NCBI RefSeq assembly: GCF_900115395.1 | Contig: NZ_FOWE01000003.1 | Location: 372,001 to 436,000 of the forward strand | DNA: 64,000 bases | DNA from: Geodermatophilus obscurus | Lineage (GTDB): Bacteria; Actinomycetota; Actinomycetes; Mycobacteriales; Geodermatophilaceae | Direction: 5' to 3' | Shown here: positions 56,532 through 64,000 of the stretch, one piece after another | How positions within the stretch are numbered: position 1 is the first letter of the stretch | Layout: each line of letters starts with the position of its first letter | Notes under the pieces: model-generated | What the model was told of the DNA's origin: nothing | Seen by the model: the letters and a program-made list of their open reading frames with translations, nothing else | The model's database searches: none | Position numbers and translations under genes: made by a program

Positions 56532-57706
56532 CCCAGCGCGGACCCGGCCACCTCCGGGGCGGTGCCCTCCACCGACCGACGCAGCGCCGCGTGCAGCGAC
56601 TCGGGGGTGAGCACCCCGAGGAACACGTCGCCGTGCAGCACCGCGACCCAGCCGGCCTCGTGCTGCAGCATCGTGGCGAACGCCGTCTTCAGCGTCGCGT
56701 CGACCGGCACCCACGCGTCCATCCGGCGGGCGGCCGAGCCGACGGTGCCCGCGCCGGTGGCCCGCTCGCCCGACAGCCAGCCGTGCAGCCGTCCGTCGTC
56801 GTCGAGCACGACCGCCCACCGGGCGCCGACGGCGGCCATGGACGTGCGCGCGTCGGCCAGGCCGTCGGCGACGTGCACGACCGGTGGCCGCTCGAGGTCG
56901 TCGATCGAGATGCCGGTGACCGCCAGCCGCTTGAGCCCTCGGTCGGCCCCCACGAAGTCGGCGACGAACGCGTTGGCCGGCCGGCCGAGCAGCTCGGCAG
57001 GCGGGGCGAACTGCTCCACCCGCCCGCCGTAGCTCATCACCGCGATCCGGTCGCCGATCCGGACGGCCTCCTCGATGTCGTGGGTGACGAAGACGATCGT
57101 CTTGCGCACCGTCTCCTGCAGCCGCAGGAACTCCGTCTGCAGCCGCTCGCGCACCACCGGGTCGACGGCGGAGAACGGCTCGTCCATGAGCAGGACGGCG
57201 GGGTCGGCCGCCAGCGCCCGGGCCACGCCGGCCCGCTGGCGCTGCCCGCCGGACAGCTGCGCGGGGTAGCGGCCGCCGTGGACGGCAGGGTCGAGGCCCA
57301 CCGTGGCCAGCAGCTCGTCGACCCGGGCGCTGGTGCGCCGCTTGTCCCACCCGAGCAGCCGCGGGACGGTCGCGACGTTCGCGCGGACGGTCTGGTGCGG
57401 GAAGAGCCCGACGTTCTGGATGACGTAGCCGATCCGGCGGCGCAGCCGGTCGGCGTCGACCCGGGTGACGTCCTCGCCGCCGAGCAGGATCCGCCCGGTC
57501 GTCGGCTCGATGACCCGGTTGATCATCTTCATCGTCGTGGTCTTGCCGCAGCCCGAGGGCCCGACGAGCACGCTCAGCTCGCCGGCGGCGAAGGTCAGGT
57601 CCAGCGCCTGCACGCCGACGGTGCCGTCGGCGTAGGTCTTGCCGACCCCCTCGAGCCGGATCTCCTGAGCGGTGCCGTCCCCGCCGTCGGTCGCAGTAGC
57701 GTGCAC
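56528..57706 (-). CDS. Quaternary-amine ABC transporter ATPase with C-terminal CBS region (OpuCA/ProV type)
   Basis: The 392-residue ATPase has Walker A VGPSGCGKTTT (near 41), signature LSGGQRQR, Walker B VLLMDEPFSAVDP and H-loop FVTHDIEEA. From about 255 to 380 it carries paired CBS-like segments (VHVADGLADARTSMAAVG and WVPVDATLKTAFATML), which in OpuA sense ionic strength. It energises uptake of glycine betaine, choline or similar osmolytes. The GTG start at 57706 is 2 nt from the divergent permease start, and GGGAGG in that gene's first codons is its ribosome site. Confidence 0.9.
   Translation of the reverse strand: MHATATDGGDGTAQEIRLEGVGKTYADGTVGVQALDLTFAAGELSVLVGPSGCGKTTTMKMINRVIEPTTGRILLGGEDVTRVDADRLRRRIGYVIQNVGLFPHQTVRANVATVPRLLGWDKRRTSARVDELLATVGLDPAVHGGRYPAQLSGGQRQRAGVARALAADPAVLLMDEPFSAVDPVVRERLQTEFLRLQETVRKTIVFVTHDIEEAVRIGDRIAVMSYGGRVEQFAPPAELLGRPANAFVADFVGADRGLKRLAVTGISIDDLERPPVVHVADGLADARTSMAAVGARWAVVLDDDGRLHGWLSGERATGAGTVGSAARRMDAWVPVDATLKTAFATMLQHEAGWVAVLHGDVFLGVLTPESLHAALRRSVEGTAPEVAGSALG
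57697..57702 (+). promoter_or_regulatory. -10 element of leaderless permease transcript
   Basis: TAGCGT lies within the first codons of the divergent ATPase gene, 6 nt before GTG 57709, predicting a leaderless mRNA for the permease genes. Confidence 0.5.
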
Positions 57707-57708
57707 GG

Positions 57709-58440
57709 GTGACCTCCCTGGGTGCGCGCCCTCTGCTGGACGCGGTGAGCGGGCCCGCGACGGGTCTGCTCGCGGTGGACGAGGCGCCGAACCCCTGGTT
57801 CGACTCCTCCTACGTGACCGAGAACTGGGACTCCATCCTGGCCTACACCGGCGAGCACGTGCGCCTGACCGTGCTGGCCGTCGCCATCGGGACGGCGATC
57901 GCGCTGCCGCTGGCGCTGCTCGCCCGCCGCAGCCGCTACCTGGCGGCACCGGTGCTGGGGCTGTCCACGGTCGTCTACACGATCCCGTCGCTGGCGCTGT
58001 TCGCGCTGCTGGTGCCCTTCACCGGGCTGTCGTCGAACACCGTGCTCATCGGCCTGGTCGCGTACTCGCTGGTGATCCTGGTGCGCAACTTCCTCGCCGG
58101 CCTGCAGGGGGTCCCCCCCGACGTCCGCGAGGCGGCCCGGGGCATGGGGCTGTCGGGCGCGCAGACCCTCTGGCGGGTGGAGCTGCCGCTGGCGCTGCCG
58201 TCCTTCATGGCGGGGCTGCGGATCGCCACGGTCTCGACGGTGGCGCTGACGACGGTCGGCGTCCTCGTCGGGCACGGCGGGCTCGGGCAGCTGATCACCG
58301 GCGGGTTCGCCGCGAACTTCTACCGGGCCGAGATCGTCACCGGCGCCGTCGGGTGCGTGCTGCTGGCCCTCCTGGCCGACCTGGCGCTCACCGCGGTCGA
58401 GCGGGCGCTCACGCCCTGGACCCGGGCGGTGCGGACGTGA
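57709..58440 (+). CDS. Quaternary-amine ABC transporter permease 1 (OpuCB/ProW type)
   Basis: The 243-residue permease has five or six membrane helices and the EAA loop DVREAARGMGLSGAQTLWRVELP (seen as REAARGMGLSGAQ). The segment STVVYTIPSLALFALLVPF is typical of betaine/choline permeases of the OpuC/OpuB class. It should pair with the second permease encoded next (GTGA overlap) and the ATPase encoded divergently. Translation is probably leaderless. Confidence 0.9.
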   Translation: MTSLGARPLLDAVSGPATGLLAVDEAPNPWFDSSYVTENWDSILAYTGEHVRLTVLAVAIGTAIALPLALLARRSRYLAAPVLGLSTVVYTIPSLALFALLVPFTGLSSNTVLIGLVAYSLVILVRNFLAGLQGVPPDVREAARGMGLSGAQTLWRVELPLALPSFMAGLRIATVSTVALTTVGVLVGHGGLGQLITGGFAANFYRAEIVTGAVGCVLLALLADLALTAVERALTPWTRAVRT

Positions 58441-59174
58441 ACGACTTCGAGCGGGCGCTGCGCTACCTGAACGACCCGCTCAACTGGAGCCGGCCGAACG
58501 GCATCGCCGACCTCGCCGTCGAGCACGTGACCATCTCCGCCGTCGCCGTCCTGGTGGCCATGGTGATCGCCCTGCCGATCGGCACGGCGCTGGGCACCGC
58601 CCGCCGCGGCGGGGGACTGGTGGTCGCCCTGTCCAACGTCAGCCGCGCGGTGCCCACCCTGGCGCTGCTCACCCTCTTCGCGGTGAGCCCGATCGGCTTC
58701 GGCAACCGCGCGACGACGATCGCGCTGACCGTCTTCGCCGTCCCGCCCATCCTCACCAACGCCTACGTCGGGTTCCGCGGCGTCGACCCGGAGCTGCGCG
58801 AGGCCGCCCGGGGCATGGGCATGAGCCGGGCGCAGGTGCTCGGCCGGGTGGAGCTGCCGCTGGCGCTGCCGCTGGTGACGACCGGCATCCGCACCGCCGC
58901 CGTCCAGGTGGTCGCGACGGCGGGGCTGGCCGCGCTCGTGGGCGGCGGGGGGCTGGGCCGGCTGATCAACCTCGGCTTCGGCCAGCAGGACTACGGGGTC
59001 ATGATCGCCGGCGCCGTCCTCGTCGCCGGCCTGGCGCTGCTCACCGAGACCGTGCTGGCGGTCCTGTCCTGGGCGGTCGTCCCCGGACCGCACCGGCTGC
59101 CGTTCCTGCAGGTCAGGACACCGGAGGAGCCCGGAGGGGTTCCGGAACCGACCGCCAGCGGCGTCCCGCTGTGA
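58437..59174 (+). CDS. Quaternary-amine ABC transporter permease 2 (OpuCD type)
   Basis: The 245-residue permease resembles its partner: NVSRAVPTLALLTLFAVSP, then EAA loop REAARGMGMSRAQVLGRVELP split by ELREAARGMGMSRAQ, and GLAALVGGGGLGRLINLGF. The last 30 residues are a Pro-rich cytosolic tail. Two distinct permeases are the rule in OpuB/OpuC transporters. GTG 58437 overlaps the first permease by 4 nt. A 158-nt gap separates it from the binding-protein gene. Confidence 0.9.
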   Translation: MNDFERALRYLNDPLNWSRPNGIADLAVEHVTISAVAVLVAMVIALPIGTALGTARRGGGLVVALSNVSRAVPTLALLTLFAVSPIGFGNRATTIALTVFAVPPILTNAYVGFRGVDPELREAARGMGMSRAQVLGRVELPLALPLVTTGIRTAAVQVVATAGLAALVGGGGLGRLINLGFGQQDYGVMIAGAVLVAGLALLTETVLAVLSWAVVPGPHRLPFLQVRTPEEPGGVPEPTASGVPL

Positions 59175-59332
59175 GCGGCGTCCCCGGCTGAGGCCGGCTT
59201 CGTAACGACCGCGCAACACATCCGCGCCGGGATTGCCCCTGCTCACGGGCCGGGAGTTGCATGACCGACGCGGGGACCCCCGCCAGACACGCGTCGCGGC
59301 AGCACGCCGCACGGGACACAGAAGGCGGACAC

Positions 59333-60343
59333 ATGCGTCAGCCACGCGCACTCGCCCCCCTCCTCCTCGCCGGGTTGCTCCTCACCGCCGCGTGCGGCGA
59401 GTCGGGCTCCTCCGACGCCGGCGGTTCCACCGGCTCCGGCGGCTCCGCCGCCTCCGGGGACACCTGCGCCCCGGTGGCCGGCGAGCAGCTCGTCGTCCTC
59501 GAGGACGACATGCAGCTGCAGAACGCCGACAACATCGTCCCGGCGGTCACCTCGGCCACCGCCGCGGCGAACCCGGCGCTCCTGCCGGCGCTGGACGCGG
59601 TCTCGGCCGCGATGACCACCGACCAGCTCATCGAGCTCAACGCCGCCGTCGACATCGAGCGGCAGAGCGCCGAGGAGGTGGCCGCGGCCTGGGTCGAGCA
59701 GAGCGGCGTCACCGACGGGCTCGAGCAGGGCAGCGGCCCGATCATCGTCGGCGCGAGCAACTTCACCGAGTCGACGATCCTGGCCAACGCCTACGCCGGC
59801 GTCCTCGACGCCGCCGGCTTCGACGCCTCGGTCCGCGAGGTGGGCAACCGCGACCTGTACCTGCCGGCGCTCATCTCGGGCACCGACCTGCAGGTCTTCC
59901 CCGAGTACCTGGCCACCGTCACCGAGGCGCTCAACGCCCAGCTCAACGGCGCCAACCCGACGCCGATCGCCAGCGCGGACGCCCAGGCCACGCGCGACGG
60001 GCTGCAGCCGCTGGCCGACCAGGTGGGCCTCACCTTCGGCACGCCGTCGGAGGCCGCGAACCAGAACGCCTTCGCCGTCACCCAGGAGTTCGCCGACGGC
60101 CTCGGCGTGACCACGCTGTCGCAGCTGGCCGACGCCTGCAGCGACGGCTCGCTGCTCCTCGGCGGGCCGGCGGAGTGCCCGACCCGGCGGTTCTGCCAGG
60201 CCGGGCTCGAGGAGCGGTACGGCCTGACCTTCGCCGAGTTCCGCGAGTTCGACGCCGGCGGCCCGCTGACGAAGGCCGCCATCCAGCAGGGTGAGGTCTC
60301 GATGGGCCTGGTCTTCAGCTCCGACGCCGCCCTCGCCCAGTAG
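59333..60343 (+). CDS. Quaternary-amine binding lipoprotein with apparent circular permutation
   Basis: The 336-residue precursor has lipobox TAAC (Cys21) and a Gly/Ser linker. Family OpuCC/ProX proteins begin with a VGSxNFTES strand and end with an LxxLxDDK...P...N segment. Here the order is reversed: LVVLEDDMQLQNADNIVP through MTTDQLIELNAAVDI (residues 53-107, normally C-terminal) comes first, and IVGASNFTESTILANAYAG (about 138-156, normally N-terminal) follows. The protein ends at GLVFSSDAALAQ, the point where the DD segment would normally continue. The old termini are joined by a loop near 125-135. ATG 59333 has GAAGGCGG upstream. It should deliver betaine-like ligands to the transporter. 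Confidence 0.88.
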   Translation: MRQPRALAPLLLAGLLLTAACGESGSSDAGGSTGSGGSAASGDTCAPVAGEQLVVLEDDMQLQNADNIVPAVTSATAAANPALLPALDAVSAAMTTDQLIELNAAVDIERQSAEEVAAAWVEQSGVTDGLEQGSGPIIVGASNFTESTILANAYAGVLDAAGFDASVREVGNRDLYLPALISGTDLQVFPEYLATVTEALNAQLNGANPTPIASADAQATRDGLQPLADQVGLTFGTPSEAANQNAFAVTQEFADGLGVTTLSQLADACSDGSLLLGGPAECPTRRFCQAGLEERYGLTFAEFREFDAGGPLTKAAIQQGEVSMGLVFSSDAALAQ

Positions 60344-60373
60344 GAGGGCCTGCCTGCCCCCCACCTCACCACG

Positions 60374-60410
60374 GCGAGCCCCCGACTCCGAAAAGGAGTC
60401 GGGGGCTCGC
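60374..60410 (+). terminator. 16-bp perfect terminator hairpin after the binding protein
   Basis: GCGAGCCCCCGACTCC (60374-60389) and GGAGTCGGGGGCTCGC (60395-60410) form a perfect stem with loop GAAAA. The sequence just before it (AGGGCC and a run of C after the stop) vaguely recalls half of the bulged-A family. Confidence 0.88.
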
Positions 60411-60417
60411 TGAGCGT

Positions 60418-60423
60418 TACCCT
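60418..60423 (+). promoter_or_regulatory. -10 element of leaderless DUF6779 transcript
   Basis: TACCCT lies 8 nt after the terminator stem and 6 nt before ATG 60430. Confidence 0.45.
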
Positions 60424-60429
60424 CTGGCC

Positions 60430-61518
60430 ATGCGCGGAGCGGGGGACGACGGCAGGGCCGGCCGGGGTGCCGGCTCCGGGTCGGCTCGGCGGGTCGTGGG
60501 CCTGGCCGTGGGCTGCCTCGCCGTCGTCGGCGCCACCGCCGTCGTGTTCCTGACCGACGACCCGCAGCTGCTCCGGATCGCCGTCGTCGCCGTCGCCTGG
60601 GCCTGCCTGCTGGCGGCCTTCGCCTCCGCGCGCCCCGCTCCGGACGGGTCCGGTCCCGGTGCCGCCCGCGAGGCCGACCTGCGAGCCGCCCACGGCCCGG
60701 AGCTCGCCGCCGCCCGCGACGGCGAGCGCGAGCGCTCCGAGCGCCTCCGCCGCGACGCCGAGGACGCGATGCGGCGCGAGCTCGACGCTCTGCGCGCCGA
60801 GGTCGCCGGCCTGCGCGAGGGACTGTCCGGGCTCGACGGGCTGGCCCGCGAGGTGGCCGCGATCGGCGCCCTGCACGGGGACCTGCGCGGCGAGCTCGCC
60901 GACCTCGCCGGTCTGCGGGCCGACGTCGGCCGGCTGCGCACCGAGCTCACCGACCGGTCGACCGCCGGGCAGCTGTCGGGGGAGATGCGCGTCGAGCGGG
61001 TGGTGGTGCACGCCCAGTCGGTGCGCACCGGTCCCGGGCGCGAGCCGCTGGAGCCGGCCACCGCGGCCTGGTCGGCCGGCGTCGCCCGCGAGCTGTCCGG
61101 GAACTGGCCGGCGGGCCCGGCGCAGCCCGCGGGCGTCGTCGCCGACGCCGCCCGTCCCGAACCCGCCCCCGAGCTCCGACCGGCACCGGAGCCGGTACCG
61201 GTCGCGCGCCCGCTGCCCGCCGTCCCCGCGCATCCCCCCGTGCCCGCCGCCGATCGCGCTCCGCTCGGCCGTCGCCGCTCCGACCCGCCGGCCGGGCTGC
61301 GGCTCCCGGCGGCGTACGGGCAGCCGACCGTGCAGCGGCCGGCCGTGCACGCCACCGCGGCCGGGCACGCCGGTGTCCCCGCGGCGCCCGTCCCGGCCGC
61401 CGTGGGGGCACCCGACGAGGAGGCCGGGTCCGCCCGGCTCGCGCAGATCCTCGCCGAGAGCGGCGTGACCCCCGGCGGCCGGCGGCGGCGCTATCGCGAC
61501 CAGGCCGACGGCGGCTGA
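60430..61518 (+). CDS. DUF6779-type membrane/coiled-coil protein (Rv3604c-like)
   Basis: The 362-residue protein has two close hydrophobic helices (about 21-40 and 48-66), an Arg/Glu-rich coiled coil (about 85-185), a long Pro/Ala-rich disordered region and a conserved basic end with LAQILAESGVTPGG and RRRRYRDQ. It matches the position and build of Rv3604c upstream of Rv3603c-panC. Function is unknown; the architecture suggests a membrane-anchored scaffold. TACCCT-N6-ATG predicts leaderless translation. The stop falls in the first unit of a tandem repeat. Confidence 0.8.
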   Translation: MRGAGDDGRAGRGAGSGSARRVVGLAVGCLAVVGATAVVFLTDDPQLLRIAVVAVAWACLLAAFASARPAPDGSGPGAAREADLRAAHGPELAAARDGERERSERLRRDAEDAMRRELDALRAEVAGLREGLSGLDGLAREVAAIGALHGDLRGELADLAGLRADVGRLRTELTDRSTAGQLSGEMRVERVVVHAQSVRTGPGREPLEPATAAWSAGVARELSGNWPAGPAQPAGVVADAARPEPAPELRPAPEPVPVARPLPAVPAHPPVPAADRAPLGRRRSDPPAGLRLPAAYGQPTVQRPAVHATAAGHAGVPAAPVPAAVGAPDEEAGSARLAQILAESGVTPGGRRRRYRDQADGG

Positions 61519-61566
61519 GCGGACGGCGGCTGAGCGGACGGTGGCTGAGCGGACGGTGGCTAGGCG
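61507..61566. repeat. Four tandem 15-bp units that repeat stop codons
   Basis: Units GACGGCGGCTGAGCG (61507, 61522), GACGGTGGCTGAGCG (61537) and GACGGTGGCTAGGCG (61552). The first TGA ends the DUF6779 frame; the next units give further in-frame stops, and the last supplies the stop (CTA) of the convergent SDR gene. Confidence 0.88.
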
Positions 61567-62306
61567 GGGCCGCGGGACAGCGCGCCGCCGTCGAGGACCA
61601 CGGTCTGGCCGGTGACCCAGCCGGCGCCCAGCAGGTAGGCCGCGGCCTCCCCGACGTCCTCGGGCTCGCCGAGGCGGCCGACCGGGTAGGCGCGGGCGGC
61701 CTCCTCCTCCCGGCCCTCGTAGAGCGCGCCGGCGAAGCGGGTCTTCACCACCGCCGGGGCCACGCCGTTCACGGTCACCCGCGGGCCCAGCTCGACGGCG
61801 AGCTGGGTGACCAGGTTGATCAGGGCTGCCTTGCTCACCCCGTAGCCGGCGATCCCCGGTGACGCCTTGAGCCCGGCCACGGACGCGACCACGAGCACCG
61901 ACCCGCCGTGCTCGGCCATCCACGCCCGCCAGGCCTCCTGCACCAGGCCCAGCGTGCCGACGACGTTGGTGTCGAGGATCTTGCGGAAGGCGTCGAGGTC
62001 GAGGTCGACCATCGGCCCGTAGACCGGGTTGATCCCCACGTTGCCGACCAGGTGGTCGAGGCTGCCGAAGCGCTCGACCGCGGTCCGCACCGCCTCGGCC
62101 CGGTGCCCGGGGTCGCCGGCGTTGCCCGGAACGCCGACCGCCACCTCCGGGCCGCCGAGCGCGGCGACCGCCTCCTCCAGCGCCTCCGGCTTGCGGGCCG
62201 TGAGCACCACCCGGGCCCCCCGGTCGACCAGGCTGCGCGCGATCGCCAGCCCGATGCCGCGGCTGCCGCCGGTGACCAGTGCGGTGCGTCCCTCGAACGT
62301 GCCCAC
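61560..62306 (-). CDS. Short-chain dehydrogenase/reductase
   Basis: The 248-residue classical SDR has the cofactor motif TGGSRGIG (about 12-19), NVGI in place of NNAG, the catalytic Ser in VVASVAGLK and YGVSKAAL (YxxxK, near 156), and the C-terminal GQTVVLDGG. It resembles FabG-like 3-oxoacyl reductases but stands alone, so the substrate is unknown. GAGGGAG lies upstream of GTG 62306. It separates the Rv3604c-like and Rv3603c-like genes, which are adjacent in M. tuberculosis. Confidence 0.92.
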   Translation of the reverse strand: MGTFEGRTALVTGGSRGIGLAIARSLVDRGARVVLTARKPEALEEAVAALGGPEVAVGVPGNAGDPGHRAEAVRTAVERFGSLDHLVGNVGINPVYGPMVDLDLDAFRKILDTNVVGTLGLVQEAWRAWMAEHGGSVLVVASVAGLKASPGIAGYGVSKAALINLVTQLAVELGPRVTVNGVAPAVVKTRFAGALYEGREEEAARAYPVGRLGEPEDVGEAAAYLLGAGWVTGQTVVLDGGALSRGPA

Positions 62307-62614
62307 GTCACTCCCTCGTGTCCGCCGGCGACCGCAGCGGCGCCGGTGCGGACGCCCACGCTAGGACGGCCGCGCTCCCGGCCCGGCGGGCACCCCGGCC
62401 CCGCACGTGACCCACTCCACAGGCCCCGCGCGTTGCAGGCGACCCCGGACGGTCACACACTCGCCTTCGGCACGTCGCCTGCGTGACACACCCGGTCGCA
62501 GCGGACCTCCTGCCGGCACCATCCGCACGACCCGCACCCCCCGGGACGACGACGACGTCGCGCCCGGCCACCGAGTCCGGTACCCGCGAGGGACTGGAAC
62601 GAGAGGTGACCGCG
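62307..62614. promoter_or_regulatory. 308-nt divergent spacer with a possible promoter
   Basis: No confident gene. TTGCAG (62433-62438) and CACACT (62456-62461) are spaced by 17 nt and could drive the DUF2520-panC genes. GTG 62483 could extend the DUF2520 frame upstream by 44 low-complexity residues, but the better ribosome site precedes ATG 62615. Confidence 0.4.
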
Positions 62615-63559
62615 ATGCCTGCTGCCCGCAGGGACCCCCGCGCCGCCGGGCTGCCGCCCGCCGCCGACGCACCCGCCCGGCTCCGCGTCGGTGTCATCGG
62701 GGCCGGCCGCGTCGGTGCCGTCCTCGGCGCCGCCCTCGCCGCCGCCGGCCACGACGTGGTCGCCGCGTCCGGCCTGTCCGCCGCCTCCGCCGAGCGCGCC
62801 GCCCGGCTGCTGCCCGGGGTCCCCCTGCTCCCCGCCGACGAGGTCGTCGCCGCGGCCGACCTCGTCGTGCTCGCCGTGCCCGACGACACGCTCCCCGGCC
62901 TGGTCGCCGGCCTGGCCGGCACCGGCTCGTGGCGCGCCGGGCAGATCGCCGTGCACACCTCCGGTGCGCACGGCCTCACCGCCCTCGTCCCCGCGGAGCG
63001 CGCCGGAGTGCTGCCGCTCGCGCTGCACCCGGCCATGACCTTCACCGGCGCCCCGGAGGACGCCGAGCGGCTCACCGGAGCCCCGTTCGGCGTCACCAGC
63101 CGCCCGGAGCACCGGCCGGTCGCCGAGGCACTGGTGCTGGAGATGGGCGGCGAGCCCTTCTTCGTCGCCGAGGCCGACCGGCGGCTGTACCACGCCGCCC
63201 TGGTCACCGGTGCGAACCACCTGGTCACGCTGGTCGCCGAGGCCGCCGACCTGCTGCGCGCCGCCGGTGTCGGCGCTCCCGAGCGGGTGCTCACCCCGCT
63301 GCTCACCGCGGCGCTGGACAACGGGCTGCGGCGCGGCGACCGCGGCCTCACCGGCCCGGTCAGCCGCGGCGACGTCGGCACCGTCGCCGACCACCTCGAG
63401 ACGCTCACCGACCGGGCGCCGGAGTCCGTGGCCGCCTACGTCGCGATGGCGCAGCGGACCACCGAGCGGGCGCTGGCCGCCGGACGGCTCAGGCGGCACG
63501 AGGGCGCCCCGCTGCTCGACCTCCTCTACGAGGCCGCCGACCCGGCCGGCTCCCGGTGA
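62615..63559 (+). CDS. Rossmann-fold DUF2520 oxidoreductase-like protein (Rv3603c-like)
   Basis: The 314-residue protein starts with a NAD(P) motif [17 protein letters not shown] (near 22-38). [17 protein letters not shown] and the DUF2520 blocks [15 protein letters not shown] and [16 protein letters not shown] follow. It resembles F420-dependent NADP reductase and pyrroline-carboxylate reductase folds. Conserved directly before panC in actinobacteria, so a link to pantothenate synthesis (ketopantoate reduction is one idea) is suggested but not shown. ATG 62615 has GAGAGG at 8-nt spacing. The stop overlaps panC by 4 nt. Confidence 0.88.
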   Translation: MPAARRDPRAAGLPPAADAPARLRVGVIGAGRVGAVLGAALAAAGHDVVAASGLSAASAERAARLLPGVPLLPADEVVAAADLVVLAVPDDTLPGLVAGLAGTGSWRAGQIAVHTSGAHGLTALVPAERAGVLPLALHPAMTFTGAPEDAERLTGAPFGVTSRPEHRPVAEALVLEMGGEPFFVAEADRRLYHAALVTGANHLVTLVAEAADLLRAAGVGAPERVLTPLLTAALDNGLRRGDRGLTGPVSRGDVGTVADHLETLTDRAPESVAAYVAMAQRTTERALAAGRLRRHEGAPLLDLLYEAADPAGSR

Positions 63560-64000
63560 CCACGACCACCCACGCCGTGTCGCCCACCCGCCCCACCGCC
63601 CCCGCGGTCGCGGAGACGGCCGCGCAGCTGCGGGCCCTGGTCGCCGGGCTGCCCGGTCCGGTCGCCCTCGTCCCGACCATGGGCGCCCTGCACGAGGGGC
63701 ACCGCGCGCTGGTGCGCGCCGCCCGCGAGCGCGCGGGCAGCGTCGTCGTCTCGGTGTTCGTCAACCCGACCCAGTTCGGCCCCGGCGAGGACCTCGACCG
63801 CTACCCGCGCACCTGGGACGCCGACCTCGCCGCGCTCACCGAGGAGGGCGCCGACGTCGTCCTGCACCCGCCGGTCGACGAGGTCTACCCGCCCGGGGCG
63901 CTCGGCGTCACGGTCGACCCCGGCCCGCTCGGCGGCGTCCTGGAGGGCGCGGTCCGGCCCGGGCACTTCGCCGGCGTGCTGACCGTCGTCGCCAAGCTGT
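63556..64000 (+). CDS. panC: Pantothenate synthetase, N-terminal part (cut by window edge)
   Basis: GTG 63556 opens a frame that runs to the window edge (148 codons). The adenylate-forming signature [16 protein letters not shown] (about 35-50) contains the HxGH motif, and [20 protein letters not shown] follows with pantoate-binding residues. PanC condenses pantoate and beta-alanine using ATP. The KMSKS-like motif lies beyond the window. The GTGA overlap with the DUF2520 gene matches Rv3603c-Rv3602c. Confidence 0.95.
   Translation, partial: MTTTTHAVSPTRPTAPAVAETAAQLRALVAGLPGPVALVPTMGALHEGHRALVRAARERAGSVVVSVFVNPTQFGPGEDLDRYPRTWDADLAALTEEGADVVLHPPVDEVYPPGALGVTVDPGPLGGVLEGAVRPGHFAGVLTVVAKL

Overview
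The window comes from a very high-GC actinobacterium. GTG starts dominate, 4-nt GTGA overlaps are everywhere, and TAnnnT promoter elements sit 6-7 nt before start codons. Gene order follows two blocks known from Mycobacterium tuberculosis: Rv3662c-Rv3661-ssd-tad genes-helicase-topA-holB, and ppa-dacB-DUF2342-tilS-hpt-ftsH-folE-folP-folB-folK-DUF3180-Rv3604c-Rv3603c-panC. Gene content and style suggest Geodermatophilaceae (Blastococcus, Geodermatophilus or Modestobacter), but this is an inference.

Layout. 1-12.7 kb: cobalamin genes (partial cobG, cobN behind a B12 riboswitch, cobS, cobU, a cobC-like phosphatase) mixed with a PLP enzyme, an ABC exporter with an operator-like palindrome inside its promoter, a decayed epimerase and an FKBP lipoprotein. 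12.7-18.5 kb: aldo/keto reductase, HAD-IB phosphatase, then ssd-tadA-tadB-tadC. 18.5-25.7 kb: a minus-strand accessory block that splits the tad locus. It holds a GT2 glycosyltransferase, an exosortase-like transpeptidase, an ATP-grasp ligase, a UDP-GlcNAc 2-epimerase and a HAD phosphatase in one overlapping operon, then a secreted protein with a C-terminal sorting tail, then a PIG-L deacetylase. 25.9-29.5 kb: the rest of the tad locus (Flp pilin, TadE, TadE-like) and a DUF1998-type helicase. 29.7-40.8 kb: H+-pyrophosphatase, a WXG-like protein with a DUF1023 hydrolase, topA, two methyltransferases, tmk, holB and tRNA-Thr(CGT). 40.8-46.4 kb: AraC regulator, VOC and flavin-reductase-like proteins, a UvrA-like resistance ATPase, a PilZ protein and a methyltransferase. 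46.5-56.5 kb: conserved housekeeping genes. 56.5-60.4 kb: a quaternary-amine (glycine-betaine type) ABC transporter inserted into the folate-panC block. 60.4-64 kb: DUF6779 protein, an SDR, a DUF2520 Rossmann protein and partial panC.

The two most interesting points are: (1) a compact actinobacterial exosortase/glycan operon with a plausible dedicated substrate, inserted in reverse orientation inside a tad pilus locus; and (2) a betaine-type substrate-binding lipoprotein whose domain order looks circularly permuted. Smaller points include a deletion scar truncating an epimerase, a family of covarying terminators sharing a bulged A, non-AUG/GUG start candidates for tadE, tmk and dacB, and tandem duplications that multiply stop codons at two convergent gene ends. 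The only stretch over 300 bases without a confident gene is 62307-62614, described as an entry.
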